Of a DNA stretch of 64,000 nt, positions 7,612 to 16,151 are shown in pieces (position 1 is the stretch's first letter; every line of letters begins with the position of its first letter). Below the pieces are notes generated by a model. It worked only from the letters and a program-made list of their open reading frames with translations. It was not told where the DNA came from and searched no databases. The stretch is from Planctomycetota bacterium (lineage in GTDB: Bacteria; Planctomycetota; PLA2). The position numbers and the translations under genes are program-made. The stretch is taken from positions 124,001-188,000 of the forward strand of contig JAJFFH010000066.1 of assembly GCA_021776735.1 (NCBI GenBank), in the 5' to 3' direction.

Positions 7612-8763
7612 GTGGGCACGCTCTTTCTCGTCGTCTTCGTCGATCTGCTCGGGTTCGGCATCGTCTTGCCGCTTTTGCCGCGCTACGCGGACCTGTTTCA
7701 GGCGCCGGAGTGGCAGATCGGGCTGTTGATGGCGTCGTTCTCCGCGATGCAGTTCGTGTTTGCGCCGCTTTGGGGGCGGCTGTCGGACAAGTACGGGCGC
7801 CGCAGGCTGATCGTCCTCGGGCTGATCGGCTCCATGGCGTCGTACGTCCTGTTCGCGCTTTCTTGGAGCTACGCGATGCTCCTGATCTCGCGTCTTCTCG
7901 CCGGCGTCTTTGCGGCGACGATCGGGACGGCGCAGGCCTACATCGCAGACACGACCGGGCGCGCGGATCGCGGCAAGCAGATGGCGTTGATCGGCGCGGC
8001 GTTCGGCATCGGCTTCACCTTTGGTCCCGCGATCGGTGCGTACTCGTACCAGTGGTTCGGGCTCGCCGGGCCCGGATGGGTTGCGTCCGGCTTCTCGGGG
8101 CTCGCGCTGTTGTTGGCGCTGACGCGTTTGAAGGAGCCGGAGAAGCGAATTGTGGGGGCGGGGCCCTCGCGTTCCATGGGTGGCCTGGAAGTCGTGCGCA
8201 AGATTCCCGGCATCCGGCTGATCCTGTTGCTCCAGTTCGTCGCCGTCTTTTGCTTCGCCAACTTCGAGGGAACGCTGGCGCTCGTTACGAAGCGCGCGTG
8301 GGGACGTGACATCAAGGACAACGGCCTGATCTTCACCTATGTCGGGTTTTGCCTCTTGATTGCGCAGGGCCTCGTGGTGCGGAGGCTGATGCCGCGGGTG
8401 GGGGAGCGCAACCTCGCCCGAATCGGCTGTCTGCTCTTGGGTGCCGGGCTCGTCGGCATCGCGTTCGCGTCGGGCACACTCTCGTGGATCCTGTTCGTGC
8501 TGGCGGCTGCGGTTTTTGGCTTCGCCATGATCTCGCCGTCGCTGGCGAGCCTGATCTCGCTGCACACTCCCCCGGACCGCCAGGGCGCCGTCCTCGGCTT
8601 GAGCCAGTCGGCCCAATCCTTGGCGCGAATCTTCGGTCCGTACGTCGGAATGTCTCTCCTCGCCGTGTCGTGGGCCACGCCCTATTGGGTCGGGACCGTG
8701 CTGATGGTCGGGGCCGCCGCGGCCGCGATGTTGTTGCGCCCCGCGGCCTCCGCTAGCCGATAA
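7612..8763 (+). CDS. MFS transporter, TetA-like drug exporter branch
   Basis: The 383-residue protein starts at a GTG with AGGA seven bases upstream. About twelve membrane segments are visible. The loop after helix 2 carries the MFS signature GRLSDKYGRRRLIVLG, and helix 5 has the antiporter-like GPAIGAY motif. The N-terminus (FVVFVDLLGFGIVLPLLPRYA) is typical of TetA/MdtG-type exporters. The substrate is unknown. It follows the oxidoreductase operon at 33 bases and may be co-transcribed with it and with uppP. Confidence 0.88.
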   Translation: MGTLFLVVFVDLLGFGIVLPLLPRYADLFQAPEWQIGLLMASFSAMQFVFAPLWGRLSDKYGRRRLIVLGLIGSMASYVLFALSWSYAMLLISRLLAGVFAATIGTAQAYIADTTGRADRGKQMALIGAAFGIGFTFGPAIGAYSYQWFGLAGPGWVASGFSGLALLLALTRLKEPEKRIVGAGPSRSMGGLEVVRKIPGIRLILLLQFVAVFCFANFEGTLALVTKRAWGRDIKDNGLIFTYVGFCLLIAQGLVVRRLMPRVGERNLARIGCLLLGAGLVGIAFASGTLSWILFVLAAAVFGFAMISPSLASLISLHTPPDRQGAVLGLSQSAQSLARIFGPYVGMSLLAVSWATPYWVGTVLMVGAAAAAMLLRPAASASR

Positions 8764-8770
8764 GACAACC

Positions 8771-9538
8771 GTGGATTCCGTCCTTTCCGCCGTCGTTCTC
8801 GGCCTGATCCAGGGGCTCACCGAGTTCCTGCCGATCTCGTCGAGTGGCCACCTCGCGCTCAGCCAGGCGCTGCTCGGCTGGAGGGACGCGTCGGCCAACC
8901 TGACGTTCAACATCGCGGTCCACGTCGGGTCGCTGGCGGCCGTGCTCGTGTTTGTTCGCCGCGAAATCGTCGCCATGCTGACGAACAAGCGGCGGCTGAT
9001 CCTGGTGCTCGTCGTCGCGACGCTGCCGCTCGGATTCGCGGTCCTGATCAAGGACACGGTGGAATCATGGTCCGGCAGCATCGCCGTCGTTGGTGTCTGC
9101 CTTCTCGGCACGGCCGGGATCCTGTTGCTGGCTCGTTTCCTCGACGACGGCAAGGGCGAAGCGGTAACCCTCACGCTGCCCCGCGCGTTCGTCATCGGAC
9201 TCGCGCAACTGCTCGCCGTGCTCCCCGGCATCAGTCGCAGCGGCAGCACGCTGGTCGCGGGCCTGGGCATGAAGCTCCAACGCGACGAGGCGCTGCGGTT
9301 CGCGTTCCTGATGGCCGTTCCCGCCATCGCAGGCGCGGCCCTGTTCGACATCCTCGACGGTGGGCTGAGTCGCATCGAGAACCCGGGCGCGGTTTCCGCC
9401 GGCGTGTTCGTCTCGTTCGTCGCCAGCATGATCGCGATGAAGCTGATGGTCGATGTGGTGCGCCGCCGCCGCCTGCCGGCGTTCGCGATCTACTGCGCTG
9501 CGCTGGGCGTCACGGCGCTGATCCTGGGCGCCCTGTGA
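8771..9538 (+). CDS. uppP: undecaprenyl-diphosphatase UppP (BacA)
   Basis: UppP removes a phosphate from undecaprenyl pyrophosphate, recycling the lipid carrier of cell-wall precursors. The 255-residue protein starts at a GTG 8 bases after the MFS gene. Both family signatures are present: GLTEFLPISSSGHL near residue 15, with the catalytic Glu, and PGISRSGST near residue 155 with the conserved Arg. Seven to eight membrane segments are predicted. Length is near the family's usual 260-280. Its stop codon lies inside a terminator-like hairpin. Confidence 0.95.
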   Translation: MDSVLSAVVLGLIQGLTEFLPISSSGHLALSQALLGWRDASANLTFNIAVHVGSLAAVLVFVRREIVAMLTNKRRLILVLVVATLPLGFAVLIKDTVESWSGSIAVVGVCLLGTAGILLLARFLDDGKGEAVTLTLPRAFVIGLAQLLAVLPGISRSGSTLVAGLGMKLQRDEALRFAFLMAVPAIAGAALFDILDGGLSRIENPGAVSAGVFVSFVASMIAMKLMVDVVRRRRLPAFAIYCAALGVTALILGAL

Positions 9539-9561
9539 ATCCCCGCTTCGCGGGTATTCAC
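9535..9561 (+). terminator. hairpin overlapping the uppP stop codon
   Basis: An 11-bp stem with one mismatch (GTGAATCCCCG against CGGGTATTCAC) and a 5-nt loop covers the TGA stop codon. No T-tract follows, so Rho-independent termination is uncertain. Confidence 0.5.
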
Positions 9562-9727
9562 TAGCCGAGCGGGCGACCCCGGCGCGTGCGCGCGCGCGGA
9601 CCCCAACTCGGCAGCCCTCGTGTATGCGGCGAATGGCTGCGCGGCTTATCGGACATCGTTGGTCTTCGCTGGCGGATCCTCGCTGGCGTACCTGGCCTCG
9701 TAGATTGAACGGCCCGCTGGCAGCCTA

Positions 9728-9904
9728 TACCGAGCCGGGATCGAAAGGATGATTGTGGGCGGGTCAGATGGCGCAACCGGTTGTGTCAGAACGGGTTATG
9801 ATGGTTTCAGGCTTTCTCGCCGATGGGGTCGGCGTAAGCCACTATCCGCCAAGGGCTTAGGTCAGGATCGCCCCTAACTTCATCCTTTTGATCCCGGCTC
9901 GGTA
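9728..9904. ncRNA. structured RNA or miniature inverted-repeat element, 177 nt
   Basis: The ends, 9728-9752 and 9880-9904, are inverted repeats of 25 bases with one mismatch. Inside, a GGGCG/CGCCC pairing extends the rod, and a second hairpin pairs GGCTT with AAGCC around CGCCGA/TCGGCG. The length and rod shape recall 6S RNA, but I see no promoter and no diagnostic sequence. A MITE is the alternative; no clear target duplication flanks it. The transcribed strand is unknown. Confidence 0.35.
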
Positions 9905-9941
9905 CTGCATTCCAGACCGGCTTTGATGTTGAGGGAGCGTA

Positions 9942-9953
9942 CGGACGGCGATG
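9942..9953 (+). repeat. dispersed motif, exact core
   Basis: Intergenic copy 38 bases beyond the structured element, upstream flank AGCGTA. Confidence 0.85.
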
Positions 9954-10034
9954 TCGCCAGTCCTCTCGCCGTCAAAACTCGGGGTCGATGGGCCCCGTGA
10001 CATCGCGCGGGCTCGGTACCGGCCCGCCCTCCTA

Positions 10035-10104
10035 CTAACGAAATCATCGCCGTCCGTATGCTTCCCTCCTAGGAGAAGCCCCCCGTCGGCGTTGATTTCG
10101 TTAG
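10035..10104 (-). terminator. inverted repeat enclosing a motif copy at the end of the GspM-like gene
   Basis: CTAACGAAATCA (10035-10046) and its exact complement (10093-10104) form a 12-bp stem that includes the stop codon of the gene ending at 10101. The loop contains a nested GCTTC/GAAGC hairpin and an exact copy of the dispersed motif. Confidence 0.5.
10045..10056 (-). repeat. dispersed motif, exact core
   Basis: Intergenic, downstream of the GspM-like gene and on its strand, upstream flank AGCATA. It sits inside the terminal inverted repeat of that gene. Confidence 0.85.
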
Positions 10105-10646
10105 CGGTCGATCTCGCGCATGCCGAAGATCACGTGGCCGGAATAGCGTTCGTCGATGACACGGTCTTGCGCGCCGATCTTGGCGTGGCCCTTGCCCGTG
10201 ACGCGGTTGAATTCGACTTCCATCGTCTTCAGCGCGCCCTGGGAGTAGCGCTCGACGGCGCGGCAAAAACGGGCGAGGTTGTCGCGCGTGATGCCCTTGG
10301 CGCCGCGGCTGGTTCTGAACTCGGCCTTGAAGCGGCGGGTGCGACCGCGCCGGCCGAAACGCTTGGCGTTGATTTCGGTGTTGTTCGTTGTCTCGAGGCC
10401 GTTGTCGGTCGCGGCGCGTCCGACCAGCGTCTTCTCGCCGAGGCCGAGTTTCGATTTCTTGAGCTGGTCGCACAGCGCGTTGACGCGGGCCGCTGATTCG
10501 CGCAGCCGCTTGGCCTGCGAGTCGGCCCGGTCCAGTGCCGTGGCATACGCCTGTGCTTCCTTGTGCGATTGCCAGGCGACGAAGCCCAGCACGCAGAGGA
10601 GGATCGACATGACGAGGACGTAGAGTTTGACGGGATCGTCGGTCAT
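10101..10646 (-). CDS. single-pass membrane protein, possibly GspM/PilO-like
   Basis: The 181-residue protein has a short cytoplasmic start, one membrane segment (KLYVLVMSILLCVLGFVAW, residues 7-25), a coiled-coil stretch to about residue 65, and a basic C-terminal domain. It follows the PilM-PilN fusion by 10 bases in the same direction. In type II secretion and type IV pilus operons the GspL or PilM/N component is followed by GspM or PilO, which has the same topology. That analogy is the only basis for the name; the C-terminal domain shows no match I recognise. Confidence 0.5.
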   Translation of the reverse strand: MTDDPVKLYVLVMSILLCVLGFVAWQSHKEAQAYATALDRADSQAKRLRESAARVNALCDQLKKSKLGLGEKTLVGRAATDNGLETTNNTEINAKRFGRRGRTRRFKAEFRTSRGAKGITRDNLARFCRAVERYSQGALKTMEVEFNRVTGKGHAKIGAQDRVIDERYSGHVIFGMREIDR

Positions 10647-10656
10647 CGAAGGCTCC

Positions 10657-12387
10657 TCAGCGCTTCTTCCTGAACGTGATCGTGGTTTTCTTGTAGGGCG
10701 TTCCGGGCAGGGGCCGGGTGCCGCTCGGTTCCTTGACCCACCCCTCCAGCGGCTTGATCTTCGCGATCTCGCCTTCCAGCAGCTCGGCGGCGGCGACGTC
10801 GCGGATGACGAGAGCGAGGGAGACGTGAATCTGGGTGATCTTGATCCGGTCGACGTCGATGAATTCGATCTTCTCGTGATTCTTCACGATCACGCTCATG
10901 ATGTCGTTGAGTGTGCGGAGTCCGCTGCTGATCGGCTGGATGCCTTCCTGGTCGCCGATGCGCTTCGACATCCTTTTCTTCATGACCCGAAGCTTTTGGG
11001 CGAAGCGGCTAATGGCCAGGTGGCGTGGCCCGGCCGCCTCCACGTCGTTGGCCTGGACGCGCTCGCGTACCGGAACGAGGTTTTCGGGGAGGGCGTTGTA
11101 CTTGCGCGTGACCTCCGAAAAACTCTGGAAGGCCTGCGTCAGCATCGGCTCGAAGCGCTTCTCCGAGAGTTGCTTGCGCTGCATGACCGCGGAGAACGAG
11201 AAGGCGAGTAGTCCGAGGAAGAGCAGCGTGACAGTGACGGCCAGCGCGTTCTTCAGGAGCGTGAACTTGTTCGCGACCTGCAACTCCTCTTGACGGAAGT
11301 CGAGGCCAAGCGGGTCGTATCCGATTCCCTTGATCGCCAGGCCGATCGCCACGGCCGCGCCCGCGTCGAACTGGTGCTTCGGCAAATCGCCGAACTTGCA
11401 AGCGAACTCCTCGGACGGCTCGAACGCCTCGACCTCGACGCCGAGGCGCTGGGCCAGAAGCTCGACGAGGCCGGGCACGAGGATTCCGTCGCCGGCGACG
11501 ACCACGCGCTCCGGAGAGTTGCCGCGCAGGGCGGCGGACGAGCGGGCGAATTCCCGCTTGAGCCGTGAGAGGAACTCGTCGCGCTTTTGGTGAAACAGGT
11601 CGCGCTCGAGTTCGGAGTGGCTCTTCTCGGTATCGGCCCGTTCGCCGGTGTCGCCCGACGGGATGAGGAGATCGCCATCCTCGTCGTGCCGGCCCGCGAT
11701 CTCCGTGAGCTTCTCGTCGGCCTCGGTGATGTCGATGTCCATGTCGCGGGCCAGCCCCTGCGCGATCGAGTCCACCCCCAGGCGCACCGAGCGCAAGGTA
11801 CGGAGCTGGCCATCGACCACGAAGGCCATACCCGTGGTCCGGTGCCCGATGTGGAGGAGCAGGCAGTTCGGGGTCTCCTCGAACAGGCCGGCCGCAGAGG
11901 CCGCGTTGTGGAACGCGAGCGCGTCGAGGTCCATCGCGAGCGGCTCGACGTCGGCGCCGCGGCAGTAGTCGATGCGGCGGCCGATGTCGTCCTTGCGCGC
12001 GGCCATCACGAGCAGGTTCGTGCCCTCGCCCGCGGCGCCCACCTTGACGTACTGGACGACGACGTCGTCCGCGTCGCAGTCGTGCAGGTGATGCTCGGCC
12101 TCGTACTTGACCACCTTCTTGATCTGGTCGTCGCCCGAGAACGGCACGGGGATCTCGCGCACCACGGTTTCGCTGGCGTCGAGGCCCGCGATGACGTGGT
12201 TGCGGTTGAACTTGCTCTTGAACAGCTCCGCGAGGGCGTCGTGCAGCTCGTCGGGATCGGGCGCGCCGCCGCGGGGCGTCACGGGCCGATCGACGTAGCG
12301 GGTGACCCGGAACTTGCGGCCCCGGCCGACGACTTCCGCGACGCGGACGCCGCGGGGGTGGATTTCAAGACCTACTGACTTCGGCAT
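10657..12387 (-). CDS. PilM-PilN fusion (GspL-like inner-membrane platform protein)
   Basis: The 576-residue protein has two parts. Residues 1-355 are PilM-like, an actin-fold ATPase domain that opens SVGLEIHPRGVRVAEV and has the YEAEHHL, DLDALAFHNA and VVVAGDGILVPGL segments. At about residue 360 comes GLDFRQEELQ, the typical start of PilN, then a membrane segment (379-401) and a periplasmic domain. PilM and PilN are usually separate proteins in type IV pili, while GspL joins the same functions in type II secretion. No pilin, secretin or assembly ATPase lies nearby, so the machine it serves must be encoded elsewhere. Confidence 0.8.
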   Translation of the reverse strand: MPKSVGLEIHPRGVRVAEVVGRGRKFRVTRYVDRPVTPRGGAPDPDELHDALAELFKSKFNRNHVIAGLDASETVVREIPVPFSGDDQIKKVVKYEAEHHLHDCDADDVVVQYVKVGAAGEGTNLLVMAARKDDIGRRIDYCRGADVEPLAMDLDALAFHNAASAAGLFEETPNCLLLHIGHRTTGMAFVVDGQLRTLRSVRLGVDSIAQGLARDMDIDITEADEKLTEIAGRHDEDGDLLIPSGDTGERADTEKSHSELERDLFHQKRDEFLSRLKREFARSSAALRGNSPERVVVAGDGILVPGLVELLAQRLGVEVEAFEPSEEFACKFGDLPKHQFDAGAAVAIGLAIKGIGYDPLGLDFRQEELQVANKFTLLKNALAVTVTLLFLGLLAFSFSAVMQRKQLSEKRFEPMLTQAFQSFSEVTRKYNALPENLVPVRERVQANDVEAAGPRHLAISRFAQKLRVMKKRMSKRIGDQEGIQPISSGLRTLNDIMSVIVKNHEKIEFIDVDRIKITQIHVSLALVIRDVAAAELLEGEIAKIKPLEGWVKEPSGTRPLPGTPYKKTTITFRKKR

Positions 12388-12417
12388 GGCGAGGCAACAT
12401 CCTATCCTCTGCCCCGC

Positions 12418-13011
12418 CTACTTGCGGTCGAGACCCCGATCGAACTCCGCTCGCTGCTCATCGGACAGCACCTCGCGGAGGGCCGTGCGGGCCAGGTCTT
12501 CCGCTTTCTGTATCTGGCGCAACCGGCTGGAGTCGAGCTGGTTGCGGATGCCGTCCTTTTTCTGGTCGAGTTTCACGAGGATCGTCCGAATCTGGCGTTG
12601 CTGCGTGGTGGTCAGGCCCGGGAACTTGCGGACAAAGTCGCCGAGCCGCCGTTTCACGGGATCGACCCGGGTCAGATCGGGACTTTCGGCGCGCAGCGGT
12701 CCGATGGTCAGGATGCCGATCGCGACTACGGCAAAAATGCTCGCCGCAGCGGCCATCCACGTCATCCGCCGCAGGCGGGTTTCCAAATGGACGACGCGAC
12801 CGGTCGAAGCCCGGACGCGGGCCACGGTGCGGTTTGCAAAGTCAGGCGGCGGCTCGGGTGCCCCGGCGAGGATACCGTCCTTCATGGCCCGCATCTCGTC
12901 GATGCGGCGGCGCAGCGCCTCGTCCGTGGCGGCGGCGTCCTTGAGCGCCCGCGCCTCGTCGGCCGGCAGCTCGCCGTCAATCAGTTTCCAGAGAGTCGCG
13001 TCGTTATGCAT
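12418..13011 (-). CDS. anti-sigma factor with periplasmic LTxxQ-type domain
   Basis: This 197-residue protein overlaps the ECF sigma gene by 8 bases, the usual mark of an anti-sigma factor. The N-terminal part (LWKLIDGELPADEARAL) matches anti-sigma domains but has no zinc-binding HxxxCxxC. One membrane segment spans about residues 84-106. The outer part contains LTTTQQRQIRTILVKLDQ and later LSDEQRAEFDR, which resemble the LTxxQ motifs of CpxP/Spy-type envelope sensors. It probably holds the sigma factor at the membrane until an envelope signal releases it. Confidence 0.75.
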   Translation of the reverse strand: MHNDATLWKLIDGELPADEARALKDAAATDEALRRRIDEMRAMKDGILAGAPEPPPDFANRTVARVRASTGRVVHLETRLRRMTWMAAAASIFAVVAIGILTIGPLRAESPDLTRVDPVKRRLGDFVRKFPGLTTTQQRQIRTILVKLDQKKDGIRNQLDSSRLRQIQKAEDLARTALREVLSDEQRAEFDRGLDRK

Positions 13012-13570
13012 GTCGTTCCAGCCTGGTTTTGAGCTTGGCGCGCGCGCGGTGGAGCCGGCTCTCGACCGTCCCGATCGAAATCCGCAGCACCGTGGCCACC
13101 TCGTTGTAGGTCAGACCCTGTAGCTCCCGCAGCGTGAGAATCTCGCGATAGCGGGGAGAAAGGTCCGAAATCGCCCGCCGAACCGCCTCCCGCAGTTCGC
13201 GGCGCGATGCCTGTTGGCGCGGACCGTCGCCGTGTTCGGGCAGGACCGCGTCATCTTCCAGCGCGACCGACGGCCTCCGGCTCCGCTTCTTCACATGGTC
13301 CTTGGCCGCGTTCGCCGCGACCCGATAGAGCCAGGTGTAAAAGCGGGACTGCCCGTTGAACCGGTCGATCCGCGTAAAAACCTTCAAAAAGACCTCTTGG
13401 GCCACGTCCTCGACTTCGTGCCGGTCACGCACAATGCCGTAGATCAGCGCAAAAAGGCGCTGCTGGTAGCGTTCCACGACCTCCCTCATCGCGGATTCGT
13501 CCCCTTGACGGAGGCGTTGCACGAGGTCGGCGTCGTTCGCCTGGCTGGTTCGGGGCATGGCCTGGAGCAT
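13004..13570 (-). CDS. ECF-type RNA polymerase sigma factor
   Basis: The 188-residue protein contains region 2 (DLVQRLRQGDESAMREVVERY through VEDVAQEVFLKVFTRID and FYTWLYRVAANAAKDHVKK) and region 4 (LSPRYREILTLRELQGLTYNEVA with TVESRLHRARAKLK). There is no C-terminal extension. The second Met (MPRTSQ) is a possible alternative start. The gene is transcribed with its anti-sigma factor, and one motif copy lies 26 bases upstream. Target promoters cannot be deduced here. Confidence 0.93.
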   Translation of the reverse strand: MLQAMPRTSQANDADLVQRLRQGDESAMREVVERYQQRLFALIYGIVRDRHEVEDVAQEVFLKVFTRIDRFNGQSRFYTWLYRVAANAAKDHVKKRSRRPSVALEDDAVLPEHGDGPRQQASRRELREAVRRAISDLSPRYREILTLRELQGLTYNEVATVLRISIGTVESRLHRARAKLKTRLERHA

Positions 13571-13595
13571 TGATTGTCCGTGGATTGGACGCGTA

Positions 13596-13607
13596 CGGAC
13601 GGCGATA
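13596..13607 (+). repeat. dispersed motif, one mismatch
   Basis: Intergenic between ribBA and the sigma gene. The core ends in A instead of G; upstream flank is GCGTA. Confidence 0.75.
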
Positions 13608-13612
13608 CCCCT

Positions 13613-13640
13613 TGAGAATTCGCCCCGAGGCGAATTCTCA
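13613..13640 (-). terminator. perfect 12-bp hairpin downstream of ribBA
   Basis: TGAGAATTCGCC and its exact complement flank a 4-nt CCGA loop, 39 bases past the ribBA stop codon. There is no U-tract. Position and symmetry favour a terminator for ribBA. Confidence 0.6.
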
Positions 13641-13678
13641 TAGCCTCATGAGCGTCTAAGACACTGTCCCTAAAGGGG

Positions 13679-14935
13679 TTACGTGCGCTTCGACGGTCCC
13701 GGAGGAGCGTCGCCTTCCAGGAGGTGGCCTAGCTTGTCCCTCTTCGTGCGCAGGTAGTGCTCGTTTTCCGGGTTGCTCGGGATCTCGATCGGGACGCGCT
13801 CGACGATCGTCAGGTCGTAGCCCTTCAGTGCCGTGAACTTGCGGGGGTTGTTTGTGAGCAGCCGGAGCTTGCGGATGCCCAGGTGGCGCAGGATCTGCGC
13901 GCCCACGCCGTAGTCGCGCTGATCCGCCTTGAAGCCCAACGCGTGGTTGGCCTCGACCGTGTCCATGCCCTGGTCCTGGAGCGCATAGGCCCGCAGCTTG
14001 TTCTCGATGCCGATGCCGCGGCCCTCCTGCCGCATGTAGAGCACGACGCCGCGGCCCTCGGCCGCGATGAGCTGCATCGCTTTCTTGAGCTGGTCGCCGC
14101 AGTCGCAGCGCAGCGAATGGAACACGTCGCCGGTCAGGCATTCGGAATGCGGGCGGCAGAGGACGGGCTCGTCCAGGGGCGGATTGCCCGTGTCGGGGTC
14201 CGGCGTGTCCAGCCCGACCGTCAGGGCGAGATGGGGCCGGGCGTCCACGATGCTGCGGAAAACGTGAAGCTGGAACTCACCGAATTCGGTGGGCATGCGG
14301 ACCGTTTCGCCCTGCTCGATAAGTTTTTCGTGGTGCCGGCGGTGCTCCACGACGTCGGCAACCGAACAGATCTTCATGTCGTGCCGCTTCGCGAATTCTT
14401 CGAGCTGCGGCAGGCGCGCCATGCTTCCGTCTTCGTTCATGACCTCGCAGATAACCGCGACGCCCCGAAGGCCGGCGAGCTTGGCAAGATCGACGGAGCC
14501 CTCCGTCTGGCCGGTGCGGACGAGCACTCCGCCCCGCTGCGCGCGGATCGGCTGAATGTGTCCGGGGCGCACCAAATCGGTCGATTGCGCCCCGGCGCGT
14601 GCGGCGACCTGGATCGTGCGGGCGCGATCGGCGGCCGAGATGCCCGTGGTGACGCCGGTTGCGGCCTCGACGGTCACCGTGAAATTCGTGCGGAAGCGGC
14701 AGTTGTTTTTTTCGACCATCTTGGGCAGGTCGAGCTGATCGGCAATGTCTTCGTCCAGCGACATGCAGATCCAGCCCCGCGCGTGCGTCGCCATGAAGTT
14801 GATCACGTCCGGCGTGATGTGCTCGGCGGCAATACAGAGGTCCCCCTCGTTTTCCCGGTCCGGGTCATCAACCAGGATGTACATTTTCCCGGCGCGGATT
14901 TCGTCGAGGATTTCAGGAATCGGCGAGAGCGGCAT
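13679..14935 (-). CDS. ribBA: RibBA, DHBP synthase / GTP cyclohydrolase II
   Basis: RibBA supplies both precursors of riboflavin: 3,4-dihydroxy-2-butanone 4-phosphate from ribulose 5-phosphate, and the pyrimidine intermediate from GTP. The first half (to about residue 205) is RibB, with DDPDRENEGDL and HTGHIQPI-like VRPGHIQPIRA. The second half is RibA, with the zinc ligands in CLTGDVFHSLRCDC, then YMRQEGRGIG and LLTNNPRKF. Its 418 residues match the bifunctional family. The 82 bases upstream are too short for an FMN riboswitch, so control must be by other means. Confidence 0.96.
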   Translation of the reverse strand: MPLSPIPEILDEIRAGKMYILVDDPDRENEGDLCIAAEHITPDVINFMATHARGWICMSLDEDIADQLDLPKMVEKNNCRFRTNFTVTVEAATGVTTGISAADRARTIQVAARAGAQSTDLVRPGHIQPIRAQRGGVLVRTGQTEGSVDLAKLAGLRGVAVICEVMNEDGSMARLPQLEEFAKRHDMKICSVADVVEHRRHHEKLIEQGETVRMPTEFGEFQLHVFRSIVDARPHLALTVGLDTPDPDTGNPPLDEPVLCRPHSECLTGDVFHSLRCDCGDQLKKAMQLIAAEGRGVVLYMRQEGRGIGIENKLRAYALQDQGMDTVEANHALGFKADQRDYGVGAQILRHLGIRKLRLLTNNPRKFTALKGYDLTIVERVPIEIPSNPENEHYLRTKRDKLGHLLEGDAPPGPSKRT

Positions 14936-15017
14936 GGTTACTCCCTCTGCAAGAGCGGTTCCAGGTACGTTTTAATACATGGAGAGATGCGCCCTGCTCC
15001 AAGTATAGGAGAGCCCG

Positions 15018-16151
15018 ATGCGAACCCCCAGCATTGTCTTTTGCACCCTCGCGGCCGCTTTGCTTTCGACCAACGCGTTCGCCTTCGAAATCATCGAACT
15101 GAAAAACGGGAAGGTTCTCGAACTCGAGTCCGCCCGTGTCGACGGCGACAAGGTGCACGTGAAACTGCACGTGCCTGCCGGCGACAAGGTGATCGGCTAC
15201 GCGATCCCGTTCAAGAAGATCGTGCCCGAATTCATCTATTACATCTGGCTCGGCCAGGTGGATCCCGCGGACACCGGCGGCATGCGCGACATCGGGACGT
15301 GGGCGCGCAAGAACGGCCTGTTCACGCTGGCGTGGCGCACCTATGAAAAGGCAGCCAAGCACGACACGAAGTTGCGCGGTGAGCTCGACGATCTCAAGGC
15401 GGCGATGTACGAGGAGGAGTCGGCGTTTCTGCTCGAGGACGCCTGGCGCCTGTTTCGCGACAACGACGTGGGTGCCGCGCGCATGCGCGCCGAGCGCGTG
15501 ATCGACGAATTCAAGAAGAGCAAGAACGTTGGCCGCGCCAAGGGCCTGCTCAACATCCTCGTGGAGCGCGAGCAGTTCCTCTCGGAGCAAAAGCTGCAGG
15601 ACAAGATCGCGAAGCGCGCGCGCAAGCAGAAGCGAACCCTCGACAAGTACATCCAGCGCGTGAAGAAAGCGGACCGGATGGTCCTGCGCGCGCGCTACCG
15701 CTCGCCTTACGACGCGAAACGCAGACTCGCCTACGCGGCGTACACGTATCGCAAGGCCGCGCTCCACCTCGCGGAACTGCTGCCGCTGATCGAGGTGGAC
15801 GCGTTGCGCTTCATGATCACGGCGTGGCTCGACGAACTCGACAAGCGCATGGTGCGCACGTTCCAGCGGCTCGGCGACCTGCGGTTCCTCACCGGCGATC
15901 GCGAGGGCGCGCTCGACGCGGCGCACGAGGTGCTCGCGCTGAGCCCCGACCACAAGCGCGCCGCCAACCTGCGCGATCGGGTTCTGGACGTGCCGGACCG
16001 GCGCGGAGGCCGTGGCGACGGCGGAGGTTACGGTCTCGTGTTCGCGCGCCGGCTGTATCACCGCGGCCACGTCAACGGCCTCGGAATCCTTCCGCACCGC
16101 CTCCGTTACCGCTACTACCCACGGAGCGTGATCGGCATTTCGATTCGCTAG
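15018..16151 (+). CDS. secreted helical-repeat protein of unknown function
   Basis: The 377-residue protein has a signal peptide (to about residue 22, NAFA), then a small beta domain of the kind EIIELKNGKVLELESARVDGDKV, seen in many secreted proteins of this type of genome. The bulk is helical and Lys/Arg-rich, with a TPR-like pair near the end (GDREGALDAAHEVLALSPDHKRA). The last 45 residues are Gly/Arg/Tyr-rich. It is divergent from ribBA. No enzyme motif is visible. Confidence 0.75.
   Translation: MRTPSIVFCTLAAALLSTNAFAFEIIELKNGKVLELESARVDGDKVHVKLHVPAGDKVIGYAIPFKKIVPEFIYYIWLGQVDPADTGGMRDIGTWARKNGLFTLAWRTYEKAAKHDTKLRGELDDLKAAMYEEESAFLLEDAWRLFRDNDVGAARMRAERVIDEFKKSKNVGRAKGLLNILVEREQFLSEQKLQDKIAKRARKQKRTLDKYIQRVKKADRMVLRARYRSPYDAKRRLAYAAYTYRKAALHLAELLPLIEVDALRFMITAWLDELDKRMVRTFQRLGDLRFLTGDREGALDAAHEVLALSPDHKRAANLRDRVLDVPDRRGGRGDGGGYGLVFARRLYHRGHVNGLGILPHRLRYRYYPRSVIGISIR

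Larger units (their letters stand above)
9539..10100. other. 562-bp non-coding stretch between uppP and the GspM-like gene
   Basis: No convincing open frame is present. The stretch holds the uppP hairpin, a 177-nt structured inverted repeat (9728-9904), two exact dispersed motif copies in opposite orientation (9942 and 10045), and the 12-bp inverted repeat that closes the GspM-like gene. The part from 9562 to 9727 shows nothing I can name. Confidence 0.7.

Noticed and set aside
9079..9090. Two-mismatch motif-like string in uppP
   Set aside because: Encodes ordinary membrane-segment residues (SIAVV) and lacks the flank; not counted.
14936..15017. FMN riboswitch before ribBA
   Set aside because: Only 82 bases separate the divergent genes, too short for the aptamer, and no FMN-box sequence is visible.
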